From assembly GCA_964035575.1 (NCBI GenBank), contig OZ037842.1:248001-312000 (forward strand): DNA of 64,000 bases, written 5' to 3'. Positions 21,723 to 32,138 of this stretch are shown in pieces. Within the stretch, counting starts at the first letter, position 1. Every line of letters begins with the position of its first letter. The stretch is from Rhynchopus sp. YZ270_cl-10 (lineage: Eukaryota; Euglenozoa; Diplonemea; Diplonemida; Diplonemidae). The notes beneath the pieces were generated by a model. It made no database searches, was not told where the DNA came from, and saw only the letters and a list, made by a program, of their open reading frames with translations. The position numbers and the translations under genes were made by a program.

Positions 21723-23240
21723 CTAATACCCTCTTGTAGTTGCCGCATAACGCGGCTTTTGTGACAGCAGCCTCGCCGCATCTGGGAGGGAGTTTGTACG
21801 GTGCATCGCCTCTCTGGCTTCATGCTCTGGAAACCCCATTCTTGACAGCACTTTGACGGGGTCCGACCAGAACCCTGCTGTAGGGTGTTCCTGCACGATC
21901 CTTCCTGCTGCACAGGCAAGACGGTTCTCGCGGTCAAGCTTAACACTCTCCAGGAGGTGGTCGACTGTACGCAGACGCGATTCATTTGCAATGCCGTACG
22001 TCTCCACATCCTCCAGCAACGCCATCACTGCCTCCAAAATCGCCACATGGTGTGAATCGATCCCCTGCGACGCGACCACCCCAGGGATGTGGTCCCTCCC
22101 CCCACGGTAGTAGTGGTCCTCTCTCGGGTCGTAGGGTGGGTTCGGTCCGATGGTTCCATCCACCTCACGCACACCCCACGCAGTCTGGGAGGTGACATCA
22201 CTGAAATCCACGCCACGACGACGTTGTCTGAGGTACTGAATTTTTAATACCTTCTGGCGTCCTGGAAATGGGTCGTAAGGGATCAAAAGCGTCTCGCGGC
22301 TGACCTGAAAGGCAGGAATTCCCCCACGCTTGACCCGTCCCCACAGCGCTCCTGTAACGTCAGATGCCCATCCCTGGCCGCTCACTTCGTCGTAGTTGAG
22401 TTTGTACTCCGCGCTGAGTAAGGTGTCGATGGCGCCCTCCGGAAGCTGGAACATAGCGCCCTCAGGGATGATCATCTCAGTCAACCCCCGGTCCACCCGA
22501 GGAACGTACATAATGACCAAAACCTTCGCCACCCCAGGGTAAGGGTCATTCCCAATGCCGAGGTGCGAATTCTCCACGTGGAGGTCGATTCCGCCTTGGT
22601 TGAGGTGCTTCTTCACAACCCCTGTCACATCTTTGTGAACACCGTGTTTGGTGTTGTCCTCCACACGGTACGACGCATTCACAATCTCCGCAATAGTGTC
22701 TGGGGGCAGCTGCAGATGCCCGCCCTCGGGGACACGGATGTATTCTGTGTTCATACCACGAATTTTGACACTATCGGTGTTTTGCTTCCAGGAGGTCGGC
22801 TTGCTGACTACGCTTGTTGGACGCTTCTTCTTTGGCGAAGACTGACGCACCGGACGTCCACTCGGTGGCGGAGGGGTGTTTATCCCTGTCAATTGGTGCA
22901 CATTGTACTGAGAAGGGTAGTTGTACCGTCCTGAGGCAGAGGTTCCTGCTCTGCTCCGCGGCGAGCGCGAACGCGACCGAGAAGAGCTGCGCCTCCGCCT
23001 ACTGCCACTTCTCCTACGAGAGGACTGCCTGTTTGGCGTCGACGGCGGGGGCGTGGAATACTCATACCCGCCACCCCCCGTCGCATGGTACGAAGGAACG
23101 TGAATGCCATGAGAAGTCTTTGCATACGTCGTGCCCCCCGGCTGCGACATACGCGTCCCGCTCCGACTCCTCCTCGACTTCGTGGGTGACCCCCTCCGCG
23201 TAGATTGCGAAGAGATGTTCTGCCAGTCAGGTGTCGACAT
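21723..23240 (-). CDS. SR-rich protein with two DUF3395-like domains and a C-terminal UBA
   Basis: 505 residues, one exon, ATG at 23240 (MSTPDWQNISS). Residues 15-145 are Ser/Arg/Pro-rich with runs such as RRRRSSSRSRSRSPRSR, a likely disordered and phosphorylated tail. Residues 168-246 and 257-336 are two copies of one domain. Each starts with a VPEG/IPEG ... LP motif, has DVTG near the middle, and ends DPYPGVAKVLVIMYV or DPFPGRQKVLKIQYL. This matches the DUF3395 domain known from DNAJC11-type proteins. Near residues 470-495, VLSRMGFPEHEAREAM fits a UBA domain that would bind ubiquitin. Known DUF3395 proteins carry a J domain; here SR and UBA parts replace it. The family call is from memory of motifs. 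A chaperone or ubiquitin adaptor role is inference. Confidence 0.75.
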   Translation of the reverse strand: MSTPDWQNISSQSTRRGSPTKSRRSRSGTRMSQPGGTTYAKTSHGIHVPSYHATGGGGYEYSTPPPSTPNRQSSRRRSGSRRRRSSSRSRSRSPRSRAGTSASGRYNYPSQYNVHQLTGINTPPPPSGRPVRQSSPKKKRPTSVVSKPTSWKQNTDSVKIRGMNTEYIRVPEGGHLQLPPDTIAEIVNASYRVEDNTKHGVHKDVTGVVKKHLNQGGIDLHVENSHLGIGNDPYPGVAKVLVIMYVPRVDRGLTEMIIPEGAMFQLPEGAIDTLLSAEYKLNYDEVSGQGWASDVTGALWGRVKRGGIPAFQVSRETLLIPYDPFPGRQKVLKIQYLRQRRRGVDFSDVTSQTAWGVREVDGTIGPNPPYDPREDHYYRGGRDHIPGVVASQGIDSHHVAILEAVMALLEDVETYGIANESRLRTVDHLLESVKLDRENRLACAAGRIVQEHPTAGFWSDPVKVLSRMGFPEHEAREAMHRTNSLPDAARLLSQKPRYAATTRGY

Positions 23241-23542
23241 TTGTGTTCTCTTATCTGAATAAGGGTTAAGCAGGGGGAAGGGAGGATTGAAACAAGGTAT
23301 TTTCTAAAAAGTTGAATTCGGGGGGGGGGATTTGAATAAGGGAAATATTTGAAGTTCCAAAAAAAAAGGGTGTGTGTTTTTGTGTTTAGGATAGGACACA
23401 CCCCACTCCCTACTCTCTCCCCTTCTAACTATAGGGGGGCAACTAGGTAAAACCAAGACTTATAACATGAGGTTTTCAAAAAGCTACATCATGCACGCCT
23501 AGGTTAACCTGTGGGTTGAGAAAGTGTTGATTCATTTTGAGA

Positions 23543-23543
23543 T

Positions 23544-23577
<34 letters not shown>

Positions 23578-23790
23578 CATAGGGTGAAAACGATCGTTTT
23601 TTTTTTTTTTTTTTTTTTACGAATCTGGGAAAAAGTGATCGGTCTTTTTTTTTTTTTTTTTTTTTCACGATCGTGAAGAAAAAAAAACGATCGTTTTTTT
23701 TTTTTTTTTTTCTTCACGATCGTGAAAAAAAAGCACCTTTTTCTTCACGATCGTGAAGGAAAAAAAAAAACGATCGTTTTTTTTTTCCCA
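23543..23790. repeat. Palindrome array in poly-A/T
   Basis: Runs of 10-30 T or A alternate with ACGATCGT palindromes. The 14-mer TTCACGATCGTGAA appears three times. The whole stretch can fold into long hairpins. A related array lies at 27027-27137. Confidence 0.7.
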
Positions 23791-25683
23791 TATTATGTCG
23801 TTGATCGCTGGCCCACACCAGGGAGGGAGCCCCCACAGGTGCCCACAACCCCCCTGAAATCGGCCGAGAGTAACTTTTAGCGGTGTTTTGACGTAAAATG
23901 TCACCTTTTTTGCCATTTTTGGGGTGTACTTTTCTGGAACAAAATTCGCAAAACCCGAAATACGAATCGTAAAAAATCGCGACATTCTATGACATGCGTA
24001 TACCATGAAGCAGCACGTCACGGCATGGCATGTAACATGCACATGTAATATCGCCAAAAACCTAGTCGTAGTAACATCATCACTGTGCAAACCCCTGTCC
24101 ATCCAATACAATTCACACTCTTTGTGGGTGGTCTTGCTGCCTTTTTGCCACAGTAATTTTTGGCCCGGCAGGCATGCTCTTGAAGCATGGCAATTTAGTG
24201 TGTATGGGGCAGGGTGTTGTTTTGTTCTGAATTCCCTTTGTTACAATATCTATCCAATCGCGAGTGGTTGTATGTGTATCGTGAGACACTCTTTTTAACC
24301 CTTTACGGACCAAGAGGACATTTATGCCCATTGTGGCGGGGGATGCGGCGTTCAACACCAGGCCAAGTTGGCCAAAAGCCCAACTTTTGTACTGTCCAAC
24401 CTCTGTACAATTACGGTATATTTCGTTGGCTGGTGGTCTGAAGAGTGATCTGACCATATTCTCCAGGTATAACAAATGCCCAAATAATGCATTGGCGAAG
24501 GAATTTTGCACTTTTGACCATCACACATTACTTGTATTTTTACCGGTTTTTTAATGAGTACAACCTATGTCAGAGCACGCTGTCCCACAGATTTTAGAAT
24601 TTGGGGGGGTCACGCAACAGGGATTACGCAGCTCCCCATACTTATCGCTAAATATGCCGTTTTCCCCGAAAAATTTTAGAATTCCACGCCCAATTTCTTT
24701 CTTTTTGGCAAAAAAAAATTTTTCGCGCTTCGCGCGAAAAAGGTCCTCAGAAGCTCAATTCCGGAAACAAATACGGGGGGAGCGACGTTTTCCAACTCCT
24801 CCGCCATCAGCAGGAACACCTCCGTTTTCTCTTGAATCTGGGACGCTTGTTGCTGAGAAACAGGGCAACAGCGCGTTCAAGCATATTCCCCATCTTTTCA
24901 GTGTTAAACTCGTGGCGAAGCCACGGTACGCAACATTTCTAAAAATTGCGCTTAAAATTGCCTACTATGTCGCGGGAAGGGTGGGTTGAAAGCTCGCGCC
25001 GCAGTGCATCTTCCTTTTCCGGTAAAATAGAAGAAAATTGTCTTCTAAAAATAGAATTCTGTGGGGGGTAGGTGAGAGGTGGGCGGAGCCCCCACTCCTC
25101 CACCCCAGCCTCAATCCAAAACCCTGTATTTTTTTTTTTTTGGTATTTTTTGAGCTGAGATTTTCAAAAAATACCAAAAATACCAGGGTCAACCGCTGTG
25201 ATGCTCATTGTTTAGAACACAGGGCTATTTCTAAATATGGGGTCCGGAGTCCAAAATCCAATCCGGGACACAATTTTGGCAGATTTATTTTGGGCCAAAA
25301 ACGTCTTTATTTACATTTTTGGGATTCGCCCGTGCAGTGGTGGGGTCAATCTCGAAAATTGGATTTTTTGACCACTTAAATTTTGAGAAATATGAGCCCG
25401 GTCACTTATACGTGGGCCCATTTTCGGCTAAAATTTTCCTCAAAATCCGGGTTTGTAAAATTGACCCTTCTGTGAAGGAAGGTTGTGGAAAAGGGTCCTT
25501 ATTTGCATTTTTGGAAGCCGCCCGTGCAGTGGTGGGGTCAATTTGCAGAATTGGGCAAGTTCTTGCAAGACAACGGGTAATGTTTGTTAGCTCTAAGGAG
25601 GGAAGGGGAGCGTTTGTAGCTCACACAGCACCCCAAACCCTGGCCTCTCTGTCCACAGCACACAGCTCTTCCCCTGAGTTCCA
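23791..25683. other. Spacer with dispersed repeats
   Basis: 24640-25010 matches, inverted, the interior of the hAT element at 41262-42566 (shared blocks GGAACACCTCCGTTTTCTC and CGAAGCCACGGTACGC). 25300-25560 matches 56240-56425. A lone piggyBac-like end (TTAACCCTTTACGG) is at 24297. No host gene is seen. Confidence 0.55.
25300..25560 (+). repeat. Dispersed repeat, copy 1
   Basis: Contains CCCGTGCAGTGGTGGGGTCA twice (near 25330 and 25530) and ATTTTCGGCTAAAATTTTCC. The copy at 56240-56425 matches closely. Confidence 0.7.
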
Positions 25684-25890
25684 TTTGTGCCTCAACATGC
25701 TGAGCGCATCTTCAGTACGATGGGTGGATGAGCGAGAAGAGGCGCAACTGGCTAGTTGCACCAAAGCTGCACAAGCTTGTGGTCGTAGCACGCAGTTTGC
25801 GCGAGAGCAAGCCGCCACAAGAGAATGGTTGGTGGGATGAGGAGAAGCTGGTGCAGGAGGAGAAGGAGCGTGCGGGAGCTATATTGACTG
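25684..25890 (+). pseudogene. hAT transposase C-terminal relic
   Basis: One frame reads FVPQHAERIFSTMG and a second, one base shifted, reads MSEKRRNWLVAPKLHKLVVV. Together they match the order of the hAT dimerisation domain (ERIFS ... RRN-L ... L--LV). The frame is broken and the preceding catalytic RNase-H part is not readable. It may be what is left of the autonomous parent of the short hAT elements in this window. Confidence 0.5.
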
Positions 25891-26489
25891 CGACGCGACA
25901 GCTGAGGACCCCAAGGTTGATGATGATGCTGAGCATCACGACTCTGACATCAGTGAAGGCTCTTGGGACTAAACGCATACAGTCTTGTCCGTACCCATTT
26001 CTCCCACACAAGTCACCACCCCCTTGTGACTTGCCTGTAACAGTGGAAACGTTTCCCTCCCAGCCGCAAACCCGTTCAGTGTATCGTGAGCCACTGCAGT
26101 GACCCACTCACGCTCGACCCTGTCCCTCCTTGTAAACAGTTCGCCTTCTCCTACGTTGTGCTAAGGAAAACCAAAAAACATGCTCAAAAATGATGGGCAC
26201 GGGGGTCAGACTCCACTTCTGACCACTTAAAATTAGGTCATACACGTGTTATACCCCAAACTGACCAAGAAATTTTCCCAGTGTTCGATGGTGATCGAAT
26301 TAAATCGGTGGTAAAAAGTGAAAAATGGGGCATGCCAGGCCCACGTCAATCAGCCTAAAAATGTTGCAACTTTAAACGCGCGTCTCTCCCGTACACCAAT
26401 ATACACTTTTTAACACATACAGTACAGCAAGGGAAAACCAAGGGATTTTACCCTGTGTTCTCCTTGTTACGGCTGCACTAACCTAATCA

Positions 26490-27010
26490 TCAAAACTGCT
26501 CGATTTTGGCTTTATCTAAAAGATCGACATCAATTCTTACGAAATATAATTTATTTTACGATTTTGAGTAGAATTCTGTTTGCAGGGCGAAGTCACGAGG
26601 CAGGGGGTGATTTTGGGGGTGAGCGCCAAAAAAAGTCCTTTTCCTAGGGTTGACCCACCTCCCTCCAGCATCCAACGATATGACATTTTCACGAAAGTTG
26701 TCGATTCTTGCCTTATTATTGTCACACAGAAAAAAAATGTTTTTACGAAAATGAGTAGAACCCCATTACCCCTACCAACGTGTGGCATTCGTGCGCCACT
26801 ATAGTGGCACTTGCCATGGGTAAAAACGGTTTTCTGGTTTTAGTGCCTCGCTGGCGACATCCGTTGGGGGGGATTCTGGTGTGAGAATGTTCTCGATTTT
26901 TGCTTTATTTGAAAGATTCGCCACAAAATCGTTTCAAGGAAAAGAGTCGGTCAAAAATTCCAAGTAGAACCCAGAAACTCTCCCTTGCCACCCATTTCAC
27001 GCCCATGCCC
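26490..27010 (+). repeat. Three imperfect tandem units of about 200 bases
   Basis: Near 26500, 26700 and 26900 the same series recurs: TCGATTTTTGCTTTAT (or close), GAAAGAT-type, ACGAAA, then GAGTAGAA or AAGTAGAA before an acidic C-rich stretch. No coding frame persists across units. Confidence 0.45.
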
Positions 27011-27026
27011 CTTGTACTACTAGGGG

Positions 27027-27137
27027 AAAAAAAAAAAACGATCGTGAAAAAAAAAAACGATCGTGAAAAAAAAAAAAAAAATGTCAAGATCTTGAAAAAA
27101 AGTTCAAGATCTTGAAAAAAACCGTCACGATCGTTCT
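27027..27137. repeat. Second palindrome array
   Basis: AACGATCGTGAA-type and TTCAAGATCTTGAA palindromes, two each, sit between A runs, followed by TCACGATCGT. Same architecture as 23543-23790 but a partly different palindrome. Confidence 0.65.
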
Positions 27138-27172
27138 CACACTATGTTTTTTTGCACATTTTTTTTCCCCCC

Positions 27173-27880
27173 TCACGACGCAGTTTCGCTATCCGCTGGC
27201 GGCTCTTCCGTAGTAACGTCTCTACAGTACTGCTTCCGCTTATGCATTGGAGCTACCTTACGCTCTCGGGTAATATTATCTGTGGAGATACGTGGTACCG
27301 GAGGTCTTTGCCGAGGGTGGCAACACCTCTTAATACGCAGAGGTGGTGAGAAGTCAGTTCCATCTGTATAACGCCCATTTGGAAGCTCTTTTATCCAGTT
27401 GTTTGGGGTTTGCTCTTTTGCGTTGGTTTGGTATAGCACCTCCAGAATACGTATTAACTCAGGAATACGACACACAGTAGAAGAAGTAAAAGTAAGAATC
27501 ACGTCGCATGAACTGCCTGTGGCAGCCGCATCCACACGCAATGCGACCACACCACTGGTCATGGAGTAGAGCACTTCGGTGATGTATTTGACATTGAATG
27601 ACACGTAGACACACAGCTTTTTGCACGCAGTCATCAATGCGGTATTTGACACTATCAGCACCTCCGGTTTTTTCAATCTCGCCACAAAATGCACAACGCT
27701 ATGCCCCAAGCTCGGCGCGTACAACGCCATCTTAGCATGCAGGTCCATATCAGGTGCCACCATCACAATAGGAAGCCCAGAGTCCTCCATGTAAACCACC
27801 CCATCCACCTCTCTTGCCTTCAGCTGCGACTCCTCAACAGGAGACGCAATCTGCGGAAATAAATGTCGGAAAAACCGCAC
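27173..27880 (-). CDS. Myosin-I tail (TH1)-like domain protein, 5' exon missing
   Basis: The open frame ends at 27173. No ATG opens it properly, and an acceptor (TTTATTTCCGCAG) at 27851-27852 suggests this is a final exon from 27850 with an unlocated upstream exon. It reads a PH-like myosin TH1 domain: KKPEVLIVSNTALM, then VKYITEVLYSMTSGVVALRV, then DVILTF and a helix with RIPELIRILEVLYQ. TH1 domains bind acidic phospholipids and sometimes actin. Proteins with a TH1 domain but no motor are known in protists, and no motor is seen here. The last 70 residues are Pro/Arg/Lys-rich and probably disordered. An internal Met near residue 31 is an alternative start. Confidence 0.6.
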   Translation of the reverse strand: MRFFRHLFPQIASPVEESQLKAREVDGVVYMEDSGLPIVMVAPDMDLHAKMALYAPSLGHSVVHFVARLKKPEVLIVSNTALMTACKKLCVYVSFNVKYITEVLYSMTSGVVALRVDAAATGSSCDVILTFTSSTVCRIPELIRILEVLYQTNAKEQTPNNWIKELPNGRYTDGTDFSPPLRIKRCCHPRQRPPVPRISTDNITRERKVAPMHKRKQYCRDVTTEEPPADSETAS

Positions 27881-28659
27881 CCCGCCCTGCTGTGGTGCCT
27901 GGGTCGCTATTTTGCCCGATTTTTTTTTTTATGCAAACAAAAGAAAAAATGTGAAGTCGACGAACTGGGTCAATACAGCTTTATGAGAGAATTTTTAAAA
28001 CACGCGAAAAGGGCCGTACTATTAGTGTATATTTTTCTGTGGCGGGATGTGGGTGGAGAGGCTGTTGAGGTGAAACCAAAGTGAAATTGATGAACGTAAA
28101 GACTCCAAGGTGAAGGTGAAGGTGGGTGGCCATGATGACACAGTATGACAGGGCATGGTAGCCTCGAGGAGGAAGTGCGTGACCTGGAGATGTGGGCTCC
28201 CACATCTTGCGACCCACTACAGTCGATGTGTGGCGTTTGGGCCACTCCATCCGCCCAAATAGGATATTTTGGATTCAGACAAAAAACCTCCCAAAATAGC
28301 CGGGGAGGGGAAGCAAGAGAAAGTGGGAAGAGGCTTTTTTAGATAAATACCTCTGATACTACATTGCACTCATTTTGCGGGTTAGAAAGAGTGAATTAGG
28401 TTGAGGTGAGAAGCAAAAAAAAAAGGGGGGGGAAGCGAACGATAAAAGGACAAATGCTTCGCAAATGAATTGAGTACAATTACGACCCACGGATCTCAAA
28501 ATCCATCCTGAACCCTATAGTATTGAAAGACGTTTCAAAGGATCACCACATGTACAACACACTTCAAGGAAAGTAATGACTGCAGCAAGCCCATTTTTAG
28601 AAGTGGTTGAATATCCATATTTGGTTGGATCGCCTTCTGAGTTTTTTTTTTTTTTTGTT
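27881..28659. other. Spacer, no firm gene
   Basis: This should hold the missing first exon of the TH1 gene. A minus frame beginning MEWPKRHTSTVVGRK (about 28250) is the only candidate, with no convincing donor. Otherwise nothing is seen. Confidence 0.4.
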
Positions 28660-29055
28660 TTAAATATTCCAATTATCCACGGTGGACACTGTGCGAAGCA
28701 GGTCATCCGGCGCGTTCCCTTTGAGGTCTACGTGGAGTAGCTGCTCCTTCTGGATATCGTAGCCACCAAAGAGCTGCAGGAGGTCTTGACTGACCTGCTC
28801 CAGGTCCCCGCACACCTCCACCGAGCGTTTGAAGCAGTCGCCGCCGTACGTCACTGCGACAGAGGTGATGCCTTTGCTCGCAAAGTAGTCGGCAGCCTGC
28901 TGCTTCACCTGTGTCTGCGCGAACCCACGCTTCAAATTGTTAAAATACACCAAAGTACAGTGCGTTCCAGGACTCCCCCCTGTCTTCAGTGCAAGAGAGT
29001 ACCCATTTCCCAACCTTCTGCTGGAACCGCTGCCAGCAACTTCGCTTCCAGGCAT
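28660..29055 (-). CDS. Small protein of unknown function
   Basis: 131 residues from ATG at 29055 (MPGSEVAGSGSSRRLG) to TAA at 28660. A short Gly/Ser-rich leader is followed by a compact alpha/beta-looking domain: CTLVYFNNLKRGF, then AADYFASKGITSVAVTYGGD, then VEVCGDLEQVSQDLLQLFGG and LLHVDLKGNAPDDLLRTV. Codon use and composition are like the neighbouring genes. No family is recognised. The frame extends further upstream into T-rich sequence, which was not used. Confidence 0.6.
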   Translation of the reverse strand: MPGSEVAGSGSSRRLGNGYSLALKTGGSPGTHCTLVYFNNLKRGFAQTQVKQQAADYFASKGITSVAVTYGGDCFKRSVEVCGDLEQVSQDLLQLFGGYDIQKEQLLHVDLKGNAPDDLLRTVSTVDNWNI

Positions 29056-30050
29056 GGGTATGGGGGTGTGGTGGTGTAGGGCTGGTAGGAGATAAAGGGG
29101 TGTAAATGTTGAGGGTGGTGAGTGGGAGAGAGGTGTAGGAGAGGGCAGGGGGTAGACACAGTGATTTGTATAAAAAAAAAGTGAGAAATATTCGCAGAAA
29201 AACACATACCAGCATTGTGTGTCCTCTTTTTTTGCTATGGCACACATTCGTTTCAATGTTTTGTATCTTTTGAAAAAAAAAAGGGGTTGAAAGCAAACAC
29301 GCTGTGTGGGGGGTTCCATTTCGTTTCCCCCATCCCCTTTGTTTTTGGATACATATAAATAAATTGGGAAAGATAAAAAATTTAAGCCGGATGTGTCTCA
29401 AGGGGGAACGACACATCCAAACAAACGATGTCGTGTTTGCAGGTCTTACCACAAAGGAGGGGTTTTGCTCTTGGGTTAGAATTTAACAATGATGATGCAA
29501 CCCGCAAAAATGGAACGGGGGCAAAAAAAAAACCCCCCAAACATGCCTCTTGCACACACATTTTTAAAAAGAGAAGTGCGCTCCATTCGTCTGCGGACAC
29601 AGGCACTAAATCTGAACAAAAAAATAAAAACATAAACGGAAGCTGTAAAGTGCAAAAAACCTCTGTGGGCGCGGGCACCAAACCTCCAAGAGAAAAACTT
29701 GTAAGAACCTAAGCCTCTCGTGTTAGGTCACCTATTTTTTCCTTATTTGCCAGATTTTAGACTACTATCCTGTGATAGTGGCCACGATTTCTTCACAGAA
29801 TCCTACACCCCTAAAAGAAAAGTTGAAAGATGACTGCGGCCGACATCTAAGAGAAAAAGAAACGTTGAAAGTGCAAAGGCATCTTCGCTTAGCCACATTT
29901 TGATAGAAACCACTGTCTTGAATATCCATAGTCGTTTTACCCTACCCCCCTACTACCCACTCCGATGCTTTTCACATTTTTTGCTTTTTGCGAAAAGTGA
30001 AAACCACTTAAAAATTTGTTTTTGCCCCCACCCCCACTCCCATGAGTACC
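29056..30050. other. Spacer with modules, no gene
   Basis: It holds a shortened C module near 29575-29610, B at 29702-29733, an AGATG ... CATCT hairpin near 29833, and a C left arm near 29862-29890, all on the plus strand with A-rich linkers. Confidence 0.5.
29702..29733 (+). repeat. Module B hairpin
   Basis: AAGAACCTAAGCCTCTCGTG followed by TTAGGTCACCT. One base of the right arm is lost; the loop is intact. Confidence 0.65.
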
Positions 30051-32138
30051 TCAATCACATCTCGCCAACAAGACCAAAAGCGGTATCGTTGTTGCCATCC
30101 ACGAAATGGTCGCTTTCACCCAGAGGTAGCGTGCCCGGGCCTTGTTGCTTTGCCTTCTTTCTTCATCATCTATAAAAGTGTTCGTGTCGTAGAGGTACAG
30201 TGTGTTTAATGGAAGCTTTTCAGAAATCGGATCAAGAATACCGTCTTTTTCTAGATAGGGTGATACTGTGATTCTTTTGATGTTGACGTGGGTTCTGTTG
30301 GATGTGTCTTGCTCTCGGAGGAAGCAGTCGTTGGCTTGTTCCCATGTGTGTACTGCGCAGACACTTAGACCAACTACACATTCTGCATCTAGATTGAGAA
30401 TAGGGCTGGCAAAAACATCCCAATCCCCTACAGAGAACCCATCCAAGCGAGAGTGCTGCACCTCCCACCCTGCACCTTCTAACGTCACGAAAGGTAGTTC
30501 AGGAGGAGCGCTGTGTTCAGTACAGCGGTAAACACCTTGACCTATCCCGGGAGGTATCCGTTCGTCAATTTCCACCCAACGGACGTACGCGGCGTCGTCG
30601 CACGAAGCCAATGCTATTGCCCACAGCACCATCATTATGAACCATAGCGAAAACATTCCCTTCACAAAGTCCGCTAGAATCCCCAAAAATCTGTCATAAA
30701 TGCGGCACACCGCTCTGAAAATGAAGTACCCCGTGAGCAGACAGAGCACGCATACGGCATCTCCAGTAGGGCTTGACAGCAAATCGAAGCGTACTAAGAG
30801 GTATAAATTGCCTGCTGCAGTGCAGGTAGCGACAAGCCAGCCAAAGAGGAGGGCGCAGACTGTACGAAGGTTCCAGGACATTTCTAATTCAGAATGGATT
30901 GATGAGAATGAGGAGAAAGACGACTCCGTGTCGTTCTCCTCTCCGTCTGCATCTCCCCCTCTTCTACTGCTCTGTGCACTCTCTTCATCGGTTGTTGGTT
31001 GAACAAATTCTACAATTTCCTGCATTTCCTGCATTTCTTGAGAATTCGAATTAACCGACACACCATCCTCCACCGTCGGTATCCCCTCCGGAGACGGAGA
31101 CCTCTCCTCAGCACCCCAAGAGGAGTACGATTCCGTCCCTTCCTCCTCTTCCTCGTCCCCTTCGCTGATAGGGTACAGAGGTGCGACCAGCTCCGAGAAC
31201 GATTCGACGGTTTGCGTTCTTGAGCCGTGATTTTGCAATTTTAGATAGAAAATCACAATCAATAGGGTAGCAACCAACCAGAGGGACACCGCATACAGTG
31301 TATGCAGCGCGGTTGAGGACGGGAGTTTATCTGCGTAGCGTTCCATTGTAGCGTAGTCTGGGGTGTTTCCACCAACCTCAAATAGGGTGTTAAGAGGGGA
31401 AAGGGCGGAGAAGCGTGCGAGAAGCGAGGAGTTTAGGTATGGAGTGGAAGAGAGACGGCGAATGTTCGTTGTTCCGGTGACGTTGATGAGGGAAGGGATT
31501 GTGCTGTCATTATATTCTTCACCTGCCGCCTCCACAAAGCATCGCACCACCTCTCCAAAGCTCTCTCCATAGCACGCCGCATATATCGTCTCCCCAAAAG
31601 AACATTCATGTTCCGTTAGCAAAGGCGCAATAACAACGTCAGTTTCCCCATACGTCACCCCCGTCATATTTTCCATCATAATTTGATAGTCTCCGTGAAG
31701 CGTAAAATATGAAAAATCCTCGGATATCGTGGTATTGCAATCCAAAGGGGTGTTGTGACCACCATATAGCCCCGAAGAGGCTCGTCGCATGTGTACTATG
31801 TCCAGATAGTCGTTTGCGATGATGAGCAGAACGATTGGAGTGACCAATGCGAAGCAGACGTTCATCGCAGTGAGACCCTTGTTGACGCTGAGGGAGCGGT
31901 CCTGTACGAAGGACTCCCAGTCGTCCCCGTCGTCAACCAGTTGCAGAAGGATAGGGGTGATCAACGACGCGGTCACACCAATCCCCGAGCCCACAATAGC
32001 GACCAGCCGATACGAGGCCATGTCATCACCAGCAAACAGACTCACCAAATACACTATCGAAAAAAACACGCCCGCGAAGGCCCACAACATGAACACCTCG
32101 GACCCATGCGGGGTGTCAAGACTGCGGACGCATTGCAT
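30051..32138 (-). CDS. Eight-helix membrane protein with an internal duplication
   Basis: 695 residues, ATG at 32138. Eight hydrophobic segments are clear: FMLWAFAGVFFSIVYLVSLF, VAIVGSGIGVTASLITPILL and VCFALVTPIVLLIIA, then after a long ectodomain LWLVATLLIVIFYL; the same three-plus-one layout follows in the second half. An acidic, Ser/Glu-rich cytosolic linker (SEGDEEEEEGTESYSS) joins the halves. The ectodomains are related: TNIRRLSSTPYLNSS ... SPLNTLFEVGGNT in the first and VNIKRITVSPYLEKD ... LPLNTLYLYDTNT in the second. N-glycosylation sites and paired Cys support an outside location. I do not recognise the family; a surface receptor or transporter-like role is only a guess. Confidence 0.82.
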   Translation of the reverse strand: MQCVRSLDTPHGSEVFMLWAFAGVFFSIVYLVSLFAGDDMASYRLVAIVGSGIGVTASLITPILLQLVDDGDDWESFVQDRSLSVNKGLTAMNVCFALVTPIVLLIIANDYLDIVHMRRASSGLYGGHNTPLDCNTTISEDFSYFTLHGDYQIMMENMTGVTYGETDVVIAPLLTEHECSFGETIYAACYGESFGEVVRCFVEAAGEEYNDSTIPSLINVTGTTNIRRLSSTPYLNSSLLARFSALSPLNTLFEVGGNTPDYATMERYADKLPSSTALHTLYAVSLWLVATLLIVIFYLKLQNHGSRTQTVESFSELVAPLYPISEGDEEEEEGTESYSSWGAEERSPSPEGIPTVEDGVSVNSNSQEMQEMQEIVEFVQPTTDEESAQSSRRGGDADGEENDTESSFSSFSSIHSELEMSWNLRTVCALLFGWLVATCTAAGNLYLLVRFDLLSSPTGDAVCVLCLLTGYFIFRAVCRIYDRFLGILADFVKGMFSLWFIMMVLWAIALASCDDAAYVRWVEIDERIPPGIGQGVYRCTEHSAPPELPFVTLEGAGWEVQHSRLDGFSVGDWDVFASPILNLDAECVVGLSVCAVHTWEQANDCFLREQDTSNRTHVNIKRITVSPYLEKDGILDPISEKLPLNTLYLYDTNTFIDDEERRQSNKARARYLWVKATISWMATTIPLLVLLARCD

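Noticed and set aside
24297-24560. Second piggyBac element starting TTAACCCTTTACGG
   Set aside because: No matching inverted end with TTAA was found downstream.
25205-26455. hAT element bounded by AGAACACAGGG and CCCTGTGTTCT
   Set aside because: The inverted match is 10-11 bases only and there is no 8-base direct duplication, so chance is not excluded.
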